Assembly (NCBI GenBank): GCA_021203685.1
Contig: JAJQAS010000105.1
Coordinates: forward strand, 1 to 25,874
Length of the DNA stretch: 25,874 nt
From: Clostridiales bacterium
GTDB taxonomy: Bacteria; Bacillota; Clostridia; Oscillospirales; Oscillospiraceae
Direction of reading: 5' to 3'
Positions within the stretch are counted from its first letter, which is position 1. Every line of letters begins with the position of its first letter. The notes under the pieces are model-generated. The model made no database searches and had not been told where the DNA came from. It saw only the letters and a program-made list of their open reading frames with translations. The translations under genes and the position numbers were made by a program. Positions 13,095-21,088 of this stretch are shown here, in pieces.

Positions 13095-14463
13095 CTCCCG
13101 ATAAGTGCTGCGGATGACCACCGCCGCGATGAGGAAGGTCAGAATATCCGCCGCCGGGAAGGAGTACAGCAGGCCGTCCAGCCCAAAGAACATGGGCAGC
13201 AGCAGGGCGAAGCCCACGCCGAACACGATTTCACGCACTAGGGAGATGACGGTGGAGGCCAGAGCTTTGCCGATGGATTGCAGGTAGATGAAGGTGCCCT
13301 TGTTCACCGTGGCTAGGACCATCATGCACAGGTAGGTGCGGAAGCACTTGATGGCGAAGGTGGTGTAGTAGGCGCTCTCGTTGGCCGCGCCGAAGATGCC
13401 GATGAGCTGCCGGGGGAGCAGCTCCACGATGAGCAGCGCCACAAAGCCCACGATGGCCTCCAGCGCTGAAGAAGCTCTTGGCCCGATCCTTGCGTCCTGC
13501 GCCGATGTTGTAGCCCACCACAGGGATGCACCCGGCGGAGAGGCCCACGGCGATGGAAATGACGATCTGGAAGAACTTCATGACGATGCCCAGCACCGCC
13601 AGGGGAATTTGCGCGTATTCCTCCTGCCCAAAGACGGGGTCCAGCGCGCCGTATTTGGTACACATATTCTGCACCGCCGCCATGGAGACCACCAGCGAAA
13701 TTTGGGACAGAAAGCTGGTGATGCCCAGGGGGAGGAAGCGCTTCATCAGGCCGGGGAACAGGCCGAAGCTGCTCCGCTCCAGCTTCACCGCCTTCATGTG
13801 GAAGAGATACCACACGGACAGGATGGCGGTGATGATCTGGCCGGTGATGGTGGCGATCGCCGCGCCCATCATGCCCCACTTGAGGACATAGATGCAGATG
13901 GGGTCAAAGACGATGTTGAACGCCGCGCCCACCAGGGTAGAGGCCATGGCGAACTTGGGGCTGCCATCGGACCGGATGATGGGGTTGATGGCCTGGCCGA
14001 ACATATAAAAGGGCACACCCACGGTGATCCAGAAGAAGTATTCCTTGGACAGGGCGAAGGTGTTGTCGTTGACCCGGCCCCCGAACAGGGTCAGAATCGG
14101 TTCCTGGAAAATCAGGTACGCAGCCGTCAGCACGATGCTGACCAGGATGCACAGCACCACGGCGTTGCCGATGCTCTTGTGGGCGTTCTCCTTATTGTTG
14201 GAACCCAGGCTGATGCTGACGAAGGCGCAGCAGCCGTCGCCGATCATCACAGCCAGGGACAGGGCCACCACCGTCAGTGGGAACACCACCGTGTTGGCGG
14301 CGTTGCCGTAGGACCCCAGATAGCTGGCGTTGGCGATGAAGATCTGGTCCACGATGTTGTACAGCGCGGCCACCAGCAGGGAAATGATGCAGGGGACGGA
14401 GTATTTCCGTATCAGGGTGCCGACCTTTTCCGTCTCCAGAAAAGCGTTGGATTTTTGCTCCAT
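13080..14463 (-). pseudogene. MATE-family multidrug efflux pump, frameshifted
   Basis: A cation-coupled multidrug exporter of the inner membrane, about 460 residues if the frame is restored. The first frame, from ATG 14463 (MEQKSNAFLETEKVGTLIRK) with GAGGAGG upstream, gives PCIISLLVAALYNIVDQIFIAN, SDGSPKFAMASTLVGAAFNIVFDPI and GYNIGAGRKDRAKSFFSA, then turns to non-membrane sequence. The adjacent frame resumes exactly there with (A)LEAIVGFVALLIVELLPRQLIGIF and runs to the stop at 13080 (IRSTYRELSTD). The switch lies at the AGCGCT around 13462-13468; loss of two bases from an AGCGCGCT run would explain it. It may be a real recent mutation or a sequence error, since both halves are otherwise well conserved. 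The gene has its own promoter and an unusual leader with two related hairpins. Confidence 0.82.
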
Positions 14464-14480
14464 TTTGACGTTCCTCCTCG

Positions 14481-14655
14481 AAAAATAAAATGCGCCCACG
14501 CAAAGCCGGACTTACGCTTTACGCAACACGCATGTAGAGACCCCGCCCGGACGAAGCCACCGGGCGAAGCAGGTATAAAGTTATCCGCCTTTTCAGGCCA
14601 AAAAAGAACAGCGTGTAACGCACAACCGGATTTACGAGTTGAACACTACACGCTG
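14481..14655 (-). promoter_or_regulatory. MATE leader with two related terminator-like hairpins
   Basis: Hairpin A (14655-14600 on the minus strand) has stem CAGCGTGTA/TACACGCTG, an inner stem CAAC/GTTG, loop TCGTAAATCCG and then TTCTTTTTT. Hairpin B (14533-14481) has outer stem ATGCG/CGCAT, inner stem GCGTAAAGC/GCTTTGCGT, loop GTAAGTCCG and then TTTATTTTT, ending at the ribosome binding site. Loops agree while stems differ, as in a conserved RNA. A third hairpin, CGCCCGG/CCGGGCG, lies between them. No known riboswitch class was recognised. Confidence 0.55.
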
Positions 14656-14662
14656 CATGATT

Positions 14663-14691
14663 ATTTTAGCAAGTGGAAGGAACTTTGTCAA
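14663..14691 (-). promoter_or_regulatory. Promoter of the MATE gene
   Basis: On the minus strand TTGACA (14691-14686), a 17-nt spacer and TAAAAT (14668-14663). About 28 bp upstream lies the palindrome AAAAACCATTGGTTTTT (14719-14735), a possible operator. Confidence 0.7.
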
Positions 14692-14750
14692 ACGGATTTT
14701 TGCCGATTTTTCTCCCGGAAAAACCATTGGTTTTTGGCAAATCTGGGGAC

Positions 14751-16046
14751 TTATCCCTCCCCATACACCCACGGGCTGGAAGCGCTGGTCAGGTAGTCGT
14801 CCCCCAGGGCGACGACCTGGTATTTCGTTTGGCCTGTCCCCGCCTCAACCGTGCAGGTGGTGGTCGCCCCATCCAACTCCGCCAACACTTCACCGCTGCC
14901 GTCGGTGACTTGGTAGCCGGTGGCCCCTTCCACCGCCGTCCAGGTCAGGGTCTGACCGTTTTCCGTCGCCTCAACCGTCAATTCCGGCTGCTCCAGCGTC
15001 GGGGCGGTCTCGCTCTGCCCGGTGATGGCGTAGGGGGTCTGCTCGGCGTCCGCCACGCACTGGCGCAGCAGCGGCAGGTGCAGGGTGGAGAGGGTGGTCT
15101 GGGACTTGGACGAGACCGACGTGTCCAGCTTGTCAACCTGAGACAAATTCATCCCGCAGGCGGAGGCCACGCTCATGGCCGCCAGATAGCGGCCCAGGTC
15201 GTAGGAGAGATGTTTGCCGTCCCGGTCCAGGGTGTCCCCCAGGTAGCTGCTGCGGGCGTTCTGGATAGCGGTGCCGGTGGCGATGATGAAGTCTGCCGCG
15301 CCGGTGTCCTCCACCTCGGTTTGCACCGCGGCGCAAATTTTCTCATACAGGTCTAACTCCCCGGTGAACCGCTTTACGTAATACCGCTCGGTACACTCCC
15401 GCAGGGACCAGGTCATCTGCCAGCCGATTTTGACCGCCGCGTTGGAGCAATGCTCCCGGGCGAAGTCCGCCAGCTGGGCCACATAGCTGGTCTCCCCGTG
15501 GCGGTAGGTGGAGGCCACTCCCGCCTGATAGCTCTGCTGCTGGAACAGGATGATGTCCCAGTCCTCGTCCTCCAGGGCCTCGGACATGGTGGCGCTTTTC
15601 TTTGCCACGGTCTCCCAGCTGCCGTCCCCGTTTTTCCGGTAGGTGTACACCGCCTCGTCGTTTTTGGCGTAGCTCCAGTGGTCGGCCAGGGGAGTGCTGC
15701 TGCGGTTCAGGTTGGCGATTAGCACCTGATACCCGGCGTCGGTGGCCACTTCGTAAAGAAACTCGGAGGAATCCACACTAAAGCTGTTGCCCACCACCAG
15801 GATTTTCAGCAGGGTATCCGGGTCGGCGGCGGCGAGACGATAGAGGCTCCCTTCGTCCGGTTCTTCCTCCGGTTCTGTTTCCTCCGGCTCCGTCTCTTCG
15901 GCGGAGGAATCATCCTCTAGGACCACCGGCTGGGCGGAGCTTTCTCCGGCGCTGCTGTCGGTGGAAGCGGAGGCATCCGCCTGTCCCCCGGCGCAGCCGG
16001 TCAGCAGCAGGGCCAGGAGCAGCAGCAGGGAAAGGGCCCGCCTCAT
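14751..16046 (-). CDS. DUF4886 / SGNH-hydrolase-like lipoprotein
   Basis: A 431-residue predicted lipoprotein. The signal peptide MRRALSLLLLLALLLTGC has a lipobox with C18 as the lipidated residue. Residues 19-66 form an acidic, Ser/Glu/Pro-rich linker. Residues about 80-330 match DUF4886, an SGNH-type hydrolase fold: block I ILVVGNSFS with the putative nucleophile S88, IGWQMTWSL, and the catalytic-type DGKHLS with D276 and H279. Residues about 345-431 look like a fibronectin-III-like domain (TLTWTAVEGATGYQVTDGSG ... TKYQVVALG). It should act on a surface or cell-wall ester or glycan outside the membrane; the substrate is unknown. ATG 16046 overlaps the stop of the preceding gene (ATGA) and follows GGAGG. 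The operon appears to be TraX-like gene, small membrane gene, then this gene. Confidence 0.8.
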   Translation of the reverse strand: MRRALSLLLLLALLLTGCAGGQADASASTDSSAGESSAQPVVLEDDSSAEETEPEETEPEEEPDEGSLYRLAAADPDTLLKILVVGNSFSVDSSEFLYEVATDAGYQVLIANLNRSSTPLADHWSYAKNDEAVYTYRKNGDGSWETVAKKSATMSEALEDEDWDIILFQQQSYQAGVASTYRHGETSYVAQLADFAREHCSNAAVKIGWQMTWSLRECTERYYVKRFTGELDLYEKICAAVQTEVEDTGAADFIIATGTAIQNARSSYLGDTLDRDGKHLSYDLGRYLAAMSVASACGMNLSQVDKLDTSVSSKSQTTLSTLHLPLLRQCVADAEQTPYAITGQSETAPTLEQPELTVEATENGQTLTWTAVEGATGYQVTDGSGEVLAELDGATTTCTVEAGTGQTKYQVVALGDDYLTSASSPWVYGEG

Positions 16047-16330
16047 GGCTGTTCCTCCCGCCAAAGGCCGCAGAGGGCGGCGTTGAGCAGAATCGTCACC
16101 AGCAGCAGCACCGCCACCCCGAAGATGGTCACGTCGATGGTGTCCAGCAGTCCCGCGATGTCGTTCGCGCCCAGACGCAGCCGGACCGCGAAAAACTGGG
16201 CCAGCACCGCCAGAGCGCAGGCGGTCAGGCTGGCCCCCGCCGCGAGGCCCTTTGAGCGGAGCTTGCCTGCGATGCCCAGCCCGGCAAGGACCCAGGCCAA
16301 CAGGCCGAAAAACAACGAAAAGAATAGCAT
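16043..16330 (-). CDS. Small membrane protein of unknown function
   Basis: A 95-residue protein with three likely membrane segments: residues about 2-20 (LFFSLFFGLLAWVLAGLGI), about 28-48 (GLAAGASLTACALAVLAQFFAV) and about 66-87 (IDVTIFGVAVLLLVTILLNAAL). ATG 16330 follows AAAGGAGG. Its stop overlaps the start of the DUF4886 lipoprotein (ATGA), implying coupled translation and a shared role at the membrane. No family was recognised. Confidence 0.75.
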   Translation of the reverse strand: MLFFSLFFGLLAWVLAGLGIAGKLRSKGLAAGASLTACALAVLAQFFAVRLRLGANDIAGLLDTIDVTIFGVAVLLLVTILLNAALCGLWREEQP

Positions 16331-16351
16331 AGGAGCCTCCTTTTTGTAATT

Positions 16352-16430
16352 GGGTATCCCTTTGAATCAGCCTCGTTGATGAGCTGTTAGCTATTAGCCG
16401 TTAGCTGTCAGTCAGGTGCTGCAAGCAAAA
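16352..16430 (+). repeat. Partial copy of the dispersed repeat, interior type A
   Basis: Starts GGGTATCCCTTTGAATCAGC and continues GAGCTGTTAGCTATTAGCCG, then TTAGCTGTCAGTCAGGTGCT, matching the left half of the copies at 6423 and 2575. It then gives way to GACGGCGGAGGGGTTTC, related to the type C interior. It lies between the TraX-like gene and the small membrane gene. Confidence 0.6.
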
Positions 16431-16486
16431 AGCGCAGAGCTGAAAAGGCAGCACCGCTTGACGGCGGAGGGGTTTCACCGCCCCGC

Positions 16487-17299
16487 TCAAAACGGCAATG
16501 TGGCCCAGGCGTTTGTGAACAGCAGCTTGTAAAGAATGAATAGAATCCCCAGGTGCAAAGGATAATAGGCGTAGAAGAACCACTGTCCCCACCTGCCACC
16601 GGGGTTTGGCCCCCGCTGGCCGTTGTAGAGCAGGATGGGGACCAGCGCCAAAGCGCCAAAGGGTTCAATGCCGCCAAAGTATCCCGTCAGTTCCACCAGC
16701 ACGGCGACGCACAGGGCAATGGGCTTCTTGCGGAAAAAGTAGAACAGCAAAATCAGCAGCACGCCGCCCCCGGCGTAGTCCGTCCAGCAGAAGTCCGCCA
16801 GCCAAATGCCCGCCAGGGAAAAGACCAGCATCAGCACGCCTGCCAGCACCATCTGTCCTATGGTCAGAGCGGGCGGTTCCCCCTCCTGCGTCTCCGCCGG
16901 GGCCTTTTGCTCCCGGTTCCACAAGGCCAGCACCCAGCCCCGGCTGTGATCCACCAGCCACACCGCCACCAGGCCGATGGCAAGGGTGAGCATGACGTTT
17001 TGGCTGTACCAGCTGGGCCAGAAGCCGTCAACGGCCAGGTCAAAGGGGATATCCGACACCACCGCCGCAAGGAGCAGCCGGAGGGTGTACCTCCTGACGC
17101 TGTGGGTGTGGAAATAGCCCTCCACCAGCAAAAAGCAGTAGATGGGAAAGGCGATTCGCCCGATGATGCGCATGGGCCAATAAGGTGGGTCGCCGACCAA
17201 CAGCACCATAGCGGTGTGGTCGATGGTCATGGTGACGAGGGCGATGAGCTTGAGGGTGAAGCCGTTGACACATTTCCGGCTTTGCAGGGCTGCTTCCAT
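16487..17299 (-). CDS. TraX-family membrane protein
   Basis: A 270-residue multipass membrane protein of the TraX family (named for F-pilin N-acetylation; chromosomal Firmicute members have unknown acyl-transfer roles). The hallmark opening is VNGFTLKLIALVTMTIDHTAMVLL (about 11-34), followed by RIIGRIAFPIYCFLLVEGYFHTHSVRRYTLRLLLAAVVSDIPFDL, and near the end FFYAYYPLHLGILFILYKLL. About eight membrane segments are likely. The start was set at ATG 17299 (MEAALQSRK) with GGAGAGAG upstream; an in-frame ATG 45 codons earlier would add Arg-rich sequence over the promoter. It probably leads an operon with the two genes downstream. Confidence 0.85.
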   Translation of the reverse strand: MEAALQSRKCVNGFTLKLIALVTMTIDHTAMVLLVGDPPYWPMRIIGRIAFPIYCFLLVEGYFHTHSVRRYTLRLLLAAVVSDIPFDLAVDGFWPSWYSQNVMLTLAIGLVAVWLVDHSRGWVLALWNREQKAPAETQEGEPPALTIGQMVLAGVLMLVFSLAGIWLADFCWTDYAGGGVLLILLFYFFRKKPIALCVAVLVELTGYFGGIEPFGALALVPILLYNGQRGPNPGGRWGQWFFYAYYPLHLGILFILYKLLFTNAWATLPF

Positions 17300-17332
17300 T
17301 GGTCTCTCTCCATTCACGATTGAACTAGCACT

Positions 17333-17361
17333 ACTATAACACCTCTGCCGCCGCCGCGCAA
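17333..17361 (-). promoter_or_regulatory. Probable promoter of the TraX-like gene
   Basis: On the minus strand TTGCGC (17361-17356), a 17-nt spacer and TATAGT (17338-17333), about 30 nt before the ATG. Confidence 0.5.
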
Positions 17362-17511
17362 GCCCCGTTTTGCCTGTTTGCGGCAGACCATCCCCCGAAA
17401 AAATCCATAGATATTTTCTTTTGAATTGGCTCAACCAATTTATTTGTTCTATAGATTGGGCAATCTACCGTTATTTCTGAACATTTTCCCAAAATTATTT
17501 CGGATTGATTC

Positions 17512-17540
17512 TTGACAAGGCAAAAGGGATATGCTATATT
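17512..17540 (+). promoter_or_regulatory. Promoter of pflB
   Basis: TTGACA (17512-17517), a 17-nt spacer and TATATT (17535-17540). It is preceded by two palindromes and followed by a long leader. Confidence 0.8.
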
Positions 17541-17755
17541 CACCTTGACCGGCGAAGCGGAAAAGCACCGAATCCCCCTGTTTTTTCAAAAACCGGTCAT
17601 CCGTTTCCGAGAGAGTTAGTTTTTGCTAACTTTTCCTTTCCGCGCTGTCGCTCGCATAGCGGCGGAGCGGCACAAAGGGAACCCCTACGCAAAAGCCCTG
17701 TTTTTCTGTTACATTCATTCTATTTCATTACAGACATTAAAAAAGGAGTGTTAAA

Positions 17756-20008
17756 ATGACTGACTTCAAACAGTGGGAAGGCTTTGAGGGCCGCATTTGG
17801 AAGGAAGAGGTCAACGTCCGCGACTTCATCCAGAAGAACTACGTCCCCTACGACGGCGACGAGGCGTTCCTCGCCGGCCCCACCGAAGCCACTGACAAGC
17901 TCTGGGGTGCGCTCCAGAAGCTCCAGAAGGCCGAGCGCGCCAAGGGCGGCGTGCTGGACTGCGAGACCGAGGTGGTCTCCGGCCTGACCGCCTACGGCCC
18001 CGGCTATATCGACGAGTCCCTGAAGGACCTGGAGCAGGTGGTGGGCATCCAGACCGACAAGCCCCTGAAGCGGGCCTTCATGCCCTACGGCGGCATCAAA
18101 ATGGCGGTGCAGGCCGCCGAGACCTACGGCTACACCGTCAACCCGGAGCTGAAAAAAATCTTCACTCAGTATATGACCACCCACAACGACGCCGTTTTCT
18201 CCGCCTACACCCCGGAAATGCGCGCCGCCCGCAAGACCCACGTGGTCACCGGCCTGCCTGACACCTACGGCCGGGGCCGCATCGTGGGCGACTACCGCCG
18301 CATCGCCCTGTATGGCATCGACTACCTCATCAAGGAGAAAGAACGGGACAAGCTGAACTGCGGCTGCGGCAACATGTATGACGAGGTCATTCGCCTGCGG
18401 GAGGAGATTCAGAAGCAAATCAACGCCTTGAAGGGCATGAAGGAGATGGCCAAACTTTACGGCTTCGACATCTCCCAGCCCGCCGCCAACGCCAAAGAAG
18501 CCTGCCAGTGGCTGTACTTCGGCTATCTGGCCGCCGTCAAGACCCAGAACGGCGCGGCCATGAGCGTGGGCCGTATCTCCACCTTCCTGGACATCTACTT
18601 CGAGCGGGACCTGAAAAACGGCGTACTCACCGAAAGCGAGGCCCAGGAGCTCATCGACCACATGACGATGAAGTTCCGCATGGTCAAGTTCGCCCGCATC
18701 CCCTCCTACAACCAGATCTTCTCCGGCGACCCCACCTGGGCCACCTTGGAGGTGGGCGGCATCGGCATGGACGGCCGCAGCATGGTCACCAAGACCGACT
18801 TCCGCTTCCTCCACACCCTGGAGAACATGGGCCCCTCCCCGGAACCCAACCTGACGGTGCTCTACTCCTCCCAGCTGGGCGAGAACTTCAAGCGGTACGC
18901 CTCCAAGATCTCCGTCAACACCAGTTCCATCCAGTACGAGAACGACGATGTGATGAAGCCGGTGTGGGGCGACGACTACTCCATCTGCTGCTGCGTCTCC
19001 GCCACCCAGACGGGCAAGGAAATCCCGGTCTTCGGCGCCCGGGCCCACCTGGGGAAGACCCTGCTCGATGCCGTCAACGGCGGCTTCGACGAGAAGCACC
19101 GCATCCAGGTGGGACCCAAGACCGCGCCCATCACCAGCGAGTACCTGGACTACGAAGAAGTCAAGGAAAAGTACGAGTTCTGGCTGGACTGGCTGGCGGA
19201 CATCTACGTCAACGTGCTGAACCTCATCCACTATATGCACGACAAGTATTATTACGAGGCCAGCCAGATGGCCCTCATTGACACCGACGTGCGCCGCACC
19301 TTCGCCACCGGCATCGCCGGGTTCTCCCACGTCATCGACTCCCTCAGCGCCATCAAGTACGCCAGGGTCAAGGTCATTCGGGACGAGGACGGCATCTCCA
19401 AGGACTTCGAGATCGAGGGCGACTTCCCCAAGTACGGCAACGACGACGACCGGGCTGACGAGATCGGTATCTGGGTGCTGAAAACCTTCCTGGAGAAGAT
19501 CAAGCGCCGCCACACCTACCGGGACAGCGAACCCACCACCTCCATCCTGACCATCACCTCCAACGTGGTCTACGGTGAGGCCACCGGGGCCATGCCCAAC
19601 GGCCGCGCCGCCTACACCCCCTTCGCCCCCGGCGCTTCGCCCTCCTACGGCGCGGAGGAGAACGGACTGCTGGCCTCCCTGAACAGCGTGGCCAAAATCC
19701 CCTATCACTGGTCGCTGGACGGCATTTCCAACACCCAGACCATCAACCCCGACGCCCTGGGCCACTCCGCTCTGGAGCGTACCGTCAACCTGGTGCAGGT
19801 GCTGGACGGCTACTTTGACCAGGGGGCGCACCACCTGAACGTCAACGTCTTCGGCAAGGAGAAGCTGCTGGACGCCATGGAGCACCCGGAGAAGGAGGAG
19901 TACGCAAACTTCACCATCCGCGTCTCCGGCTACGCCGTCAAGTTCATCGACCTGACCCGGAAGCAGCAGCTGGATGTCATCGCCCGGACCTGCCACGGCA
20001 CTTTGTAA
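17756..20008 (+). CDS. pflB: Formate C-acetyltransferase (pyruvate formate-lyase)
   Basis: A glycyl-radical enzyme that splits pyruvate with CoA into acetyl-CoA and formate under anaerobic conditions. The 750-residue length matches PFL (about 760). The catalytic cysteine pair is C412-C413 in YSICCCVSATQTGKEIP; the residue before it, C411, is also cysteine where E. coli has Ala. The radical glycine is G725 in TIRVSGYAVKF, near the C-terminus as expected. FGARAHLGKTLLDAVNGG follows the active-site strand as in true PFL rather than in diol or glycerol dehydratases. ATG 17756 follows AAAAAAGGAG. The activase gene pflA lies 250 nt downstream, beyond a repeat and a strong hairpin. Expression comes from a strong promoter with a long leader. 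Confidence 0.96.
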   Translation: MTDFKQWEGFEGRIWKEEVNVRDFIQKNYVPYDGDEAFLAGPTEATDKLWGALQKLQKAERAKGGVLDCETEVVSGLTAYGPGYIDESLKDLEQVVGIQTDKPLKRAFMPYGGIKMAVQAAETYGYTVNPELKKIFTQYMTTHNDAVFSAYTPEMRAARKTHVVTGLPDTYGRGRIVGDYRRIALYGIDYLIKEKERDKLNCGCGNMYDEVIRLREEIQKQINALKGMKEMAKLYGFDISQPAANAKEACQWLYFGYLAAVKTQNGAAMSVGRISTFLDIYFERDLKNGVLTESEAQELIDHMTMKFRMVKFARIPSYNQIFSGDPTWATLEVGGIGMDGRSMVTKTDFRFLHTLENMGPSPEPNLTVLYSSQLGENFKRYASKISVNTSSIQYENDDVMKPVWGDDYSICCCVSATQTGKEIPVFGARAHLGKTLLDAVNGGFDEKHRIQVGPKTAPITSEYLDYEEVKEKYEFWLDWLADIYVNVLNLIHYMHDKYYYEASQMALIDTDVRRTFATGIAGFSHVIDSLSAIKYARVKVIRDEDGISKDFEIEGDFPKYGNDDDRADEIGIWVLKTFLEKIKRRHTYRDSEPTTSILTITSNVVYGEATGAMPNGRAAYTPFAPGASPSYGAEENGLLASLNSVAKIPYHWSLDGISNTQTINPDALGHSALERTVNLVQVLDGYFDQGAHHLNVNVFGKEKLLDAMEHPEKEEYANFTIRVSGYAVKFIDLTRKQQLDVIARTCHGTL

Positions 20009-20018
20009 GGTATTTCGA

Positions 20019-20186
20019 GTATCCCACTCACGTTGTTTTTGTACAGAATCTCTTTAAGTTTATGATCTGCGTTTCGGGAATTGACCACCCCTCTTGCCGC
20101 CCCTGAAAGGGGAGGGGGACCATGCGAAGCATGGTGGAGGGGTTTTCGCCCAAAATCACCGACACGGCTCATTCAACGGGATACCC
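20019..20186. repeat. Dispersed TIR-bounded repeat between pflB and pflA, interior type C
   Basis: The left end is GTATCCCACTCACG and the right end, reverse complemented, is GGTATCCCGTTGAATGAGCC. The interior contains CCCCTGAAAGGGGAGGGG, then CCATGCGAAGCATGG and GGAGGGGTTTT, shared with 3861-3985. It begins 11 nt after the pflB stop. Confidence 0.7.
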
Positions 20187-20203
20187 ACCAACCCAAAACC
20201 ACC

Positions 20204-20228
20204 GCAGAGGCGCGTTTCGCGCCTCTGC
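20204..20228 (+). terminator. Perfect hairpin between pflB and pflA
   Basis: GCAGAGGCGCG (20204-20214), loop TTT, then the exact complement (20218-20228). There is no direct U-run (GCCTATCTATTTT follows), so it may limit read-through or protect the pflB mRNA end rather than fully terminate. It ends about 20 nt before the pflA ribosome binding site. Confidence 0.5.
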
Positions 20229-20258
20229 GCCTATCTATTTTCGAGAGGAATCCTTTCT

Positions 20259-21008
20259 ATGTTGATCGACCCACAAACCATCGGTCATGTTCACTCGTTA
20301 GAATCCTTTGGCCTGGTAGACGGCCCCGGCGTGCGCTTTGTGGTCTTTTTGCAGGGCTGCCGGATGCGGTGCCAGTACTGCCACAACCCGGAGACCTGGG
20401 CCATGAATGGCGGCACCGAGTGGACGGCGCAGGAGCTGTTCCAGCGGGTGTGGCGCTACCGGAACTACTGGGGCAAGCAGGGCGGCGTCACCGTCAGCGG
20501 CGGGGAGCCGCTGTTACAGCTGGACTTTCTCACCGCGTTTTTCACCCTGGCGAAGGAGAAGGGGGTCCACACCGTACTGGACACCGCCGGGAACCCCTTC
20601 ACCCGGGAGGAACCATTTTTCAGCCGCTTCCGGCAGCTGATGGAGGTCACAGACCTGGTCATGCTGGACCTGAAACACACCGACCCCACTGCCCACAAGT
20701 CTCTGACCGGCTGGGACAACGGCAACATTCTGGACATGGCCCGGTATCTCGACCGCATCGGCAAGCCCATGTGGGTGCGCCGGGTGCTGGTGCCTGGCCT
20801 GACTGACGACCCGGCGGAGCTGACCCGGCTCAAAGCCTTCCTCGACAGCCTGCACAACGTGGAACGGGTGGAGATTTTGCCTTACCACACGCTGGGGACC
20901 TTTAAGTGGGACAAGCTGGGCATCCCCTGCCCTCTGGAGGGCGTTCCCACCCCCACCGGGGAGCAGGTGAACCAGGCGGAGAAAATCCTGGGGATTCAAA
21001 AAGAATGA
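20259..21008 (+). CDS. pflA: Pyruvate formate-lyase-activating enzyme (radical SAM)
   Basis: Activates PFL by making the glycyl radical on PflB. A 249-residue radical-SAM protein of normal length. The CX3CX2C cluster motif is C34-C38-C41 in LQGCRMRCQYCHNPETW, preceded by VHSLESFGLVDGPGVRFVVF, the classical PflA entry. GGVTVSGGEPLLQ is the SAM-binding GGE motif, and LKHTDPTAHKSLTGWDN and WVRRVLVPGLTDD continue the partial TIM barrel. It lacks the extra ferredoxin-like CX2CX2CX3C insertion of dehydratase activases, supporting PFL as its target. The start at ATG 20259 (MLIDPQTIGHVHS) has GAGAGGAA upstream. It is transcribed in the same direction as pflB, either by read-through or from an unseen promoter. 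Confidence 0.95.
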   Translation: MLIDPQTIGHVHSLESFGLVDGPGVRFVVFLQGCRMRCQYCHNPETWAMNGGTEWTAQELFQRVWRYRNYWGKQGGVTVSGGEPLLQLDFLTAFFTLAKEKGVHTVLDTAGNPFTREEPFFSRFRQLMEVTDLVMLDLKHTDPTAHKSLTGWDNGNILDMARYLDRIGKPMWVRRVLVPGLTDDPAELTRLKAFLDSLHNVERVEILPYHTLGTFKWDKLGIPCPLEGVPTPTGEQVNQAEKILGIQKE

Positions 21009-21034
21009 CGCCATCGGGACTTCACTTTGAACAC

Positions 21035-21066
21035 AAAAAACACCCCCATCCGCCGCGGATGGGGGT
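21035..21066 (-). terminator. Terminator of the atypical kinase gene, convergent with pflA
   Basis: On the minus strand ACCCCCATCC, loop GCGGC, GGATGGGGGT, then GTTTTTTG. On the + strand the hairpin is followed by CATTTC, so it serves the minus strand best but could stop pflA transcripts too. Confidence 0.8.
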
Positions 21067-21088
21067 CATTTCATGTTCAGGGGTGTAC

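Larger units (their letters stand above)
17300..17755. other. Divergent promoter region and long pflB leader
   Basis: Holds the minus-strand TraX-gene promoter (17333-17361), two palindromes (AATTGG-5-CCAATT at 17424-17440; TAGATTGGGCAATCTA at 17452-17467) and the pflB promoter (17512-17540). A leader of about 210 nt follows, with TGACCGG/CCGGTCA (17546-17599) and a short hairpin AGTTAG/CTAACT followed by T-rich sequence (17614-17640). No gene was seen. Confidence 0.55.

Noticed and set aside
17299..17434. N-terminal extension of the TraX-like gene from ATG 17434
   Set aside because: The extra 45 residues are not TraX-like, would cover the promoter, and have no ribosome binding site; ATG 17299 has one.
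17720..19996. 758-codon open frame antisense to pflB
   Set aside because: It mirrors pflB codon for codon, has repetitive Val/Gly/Asp/His-rich composition and no family motif. Long antisense frames are expected where third positions are nearly all G or C.
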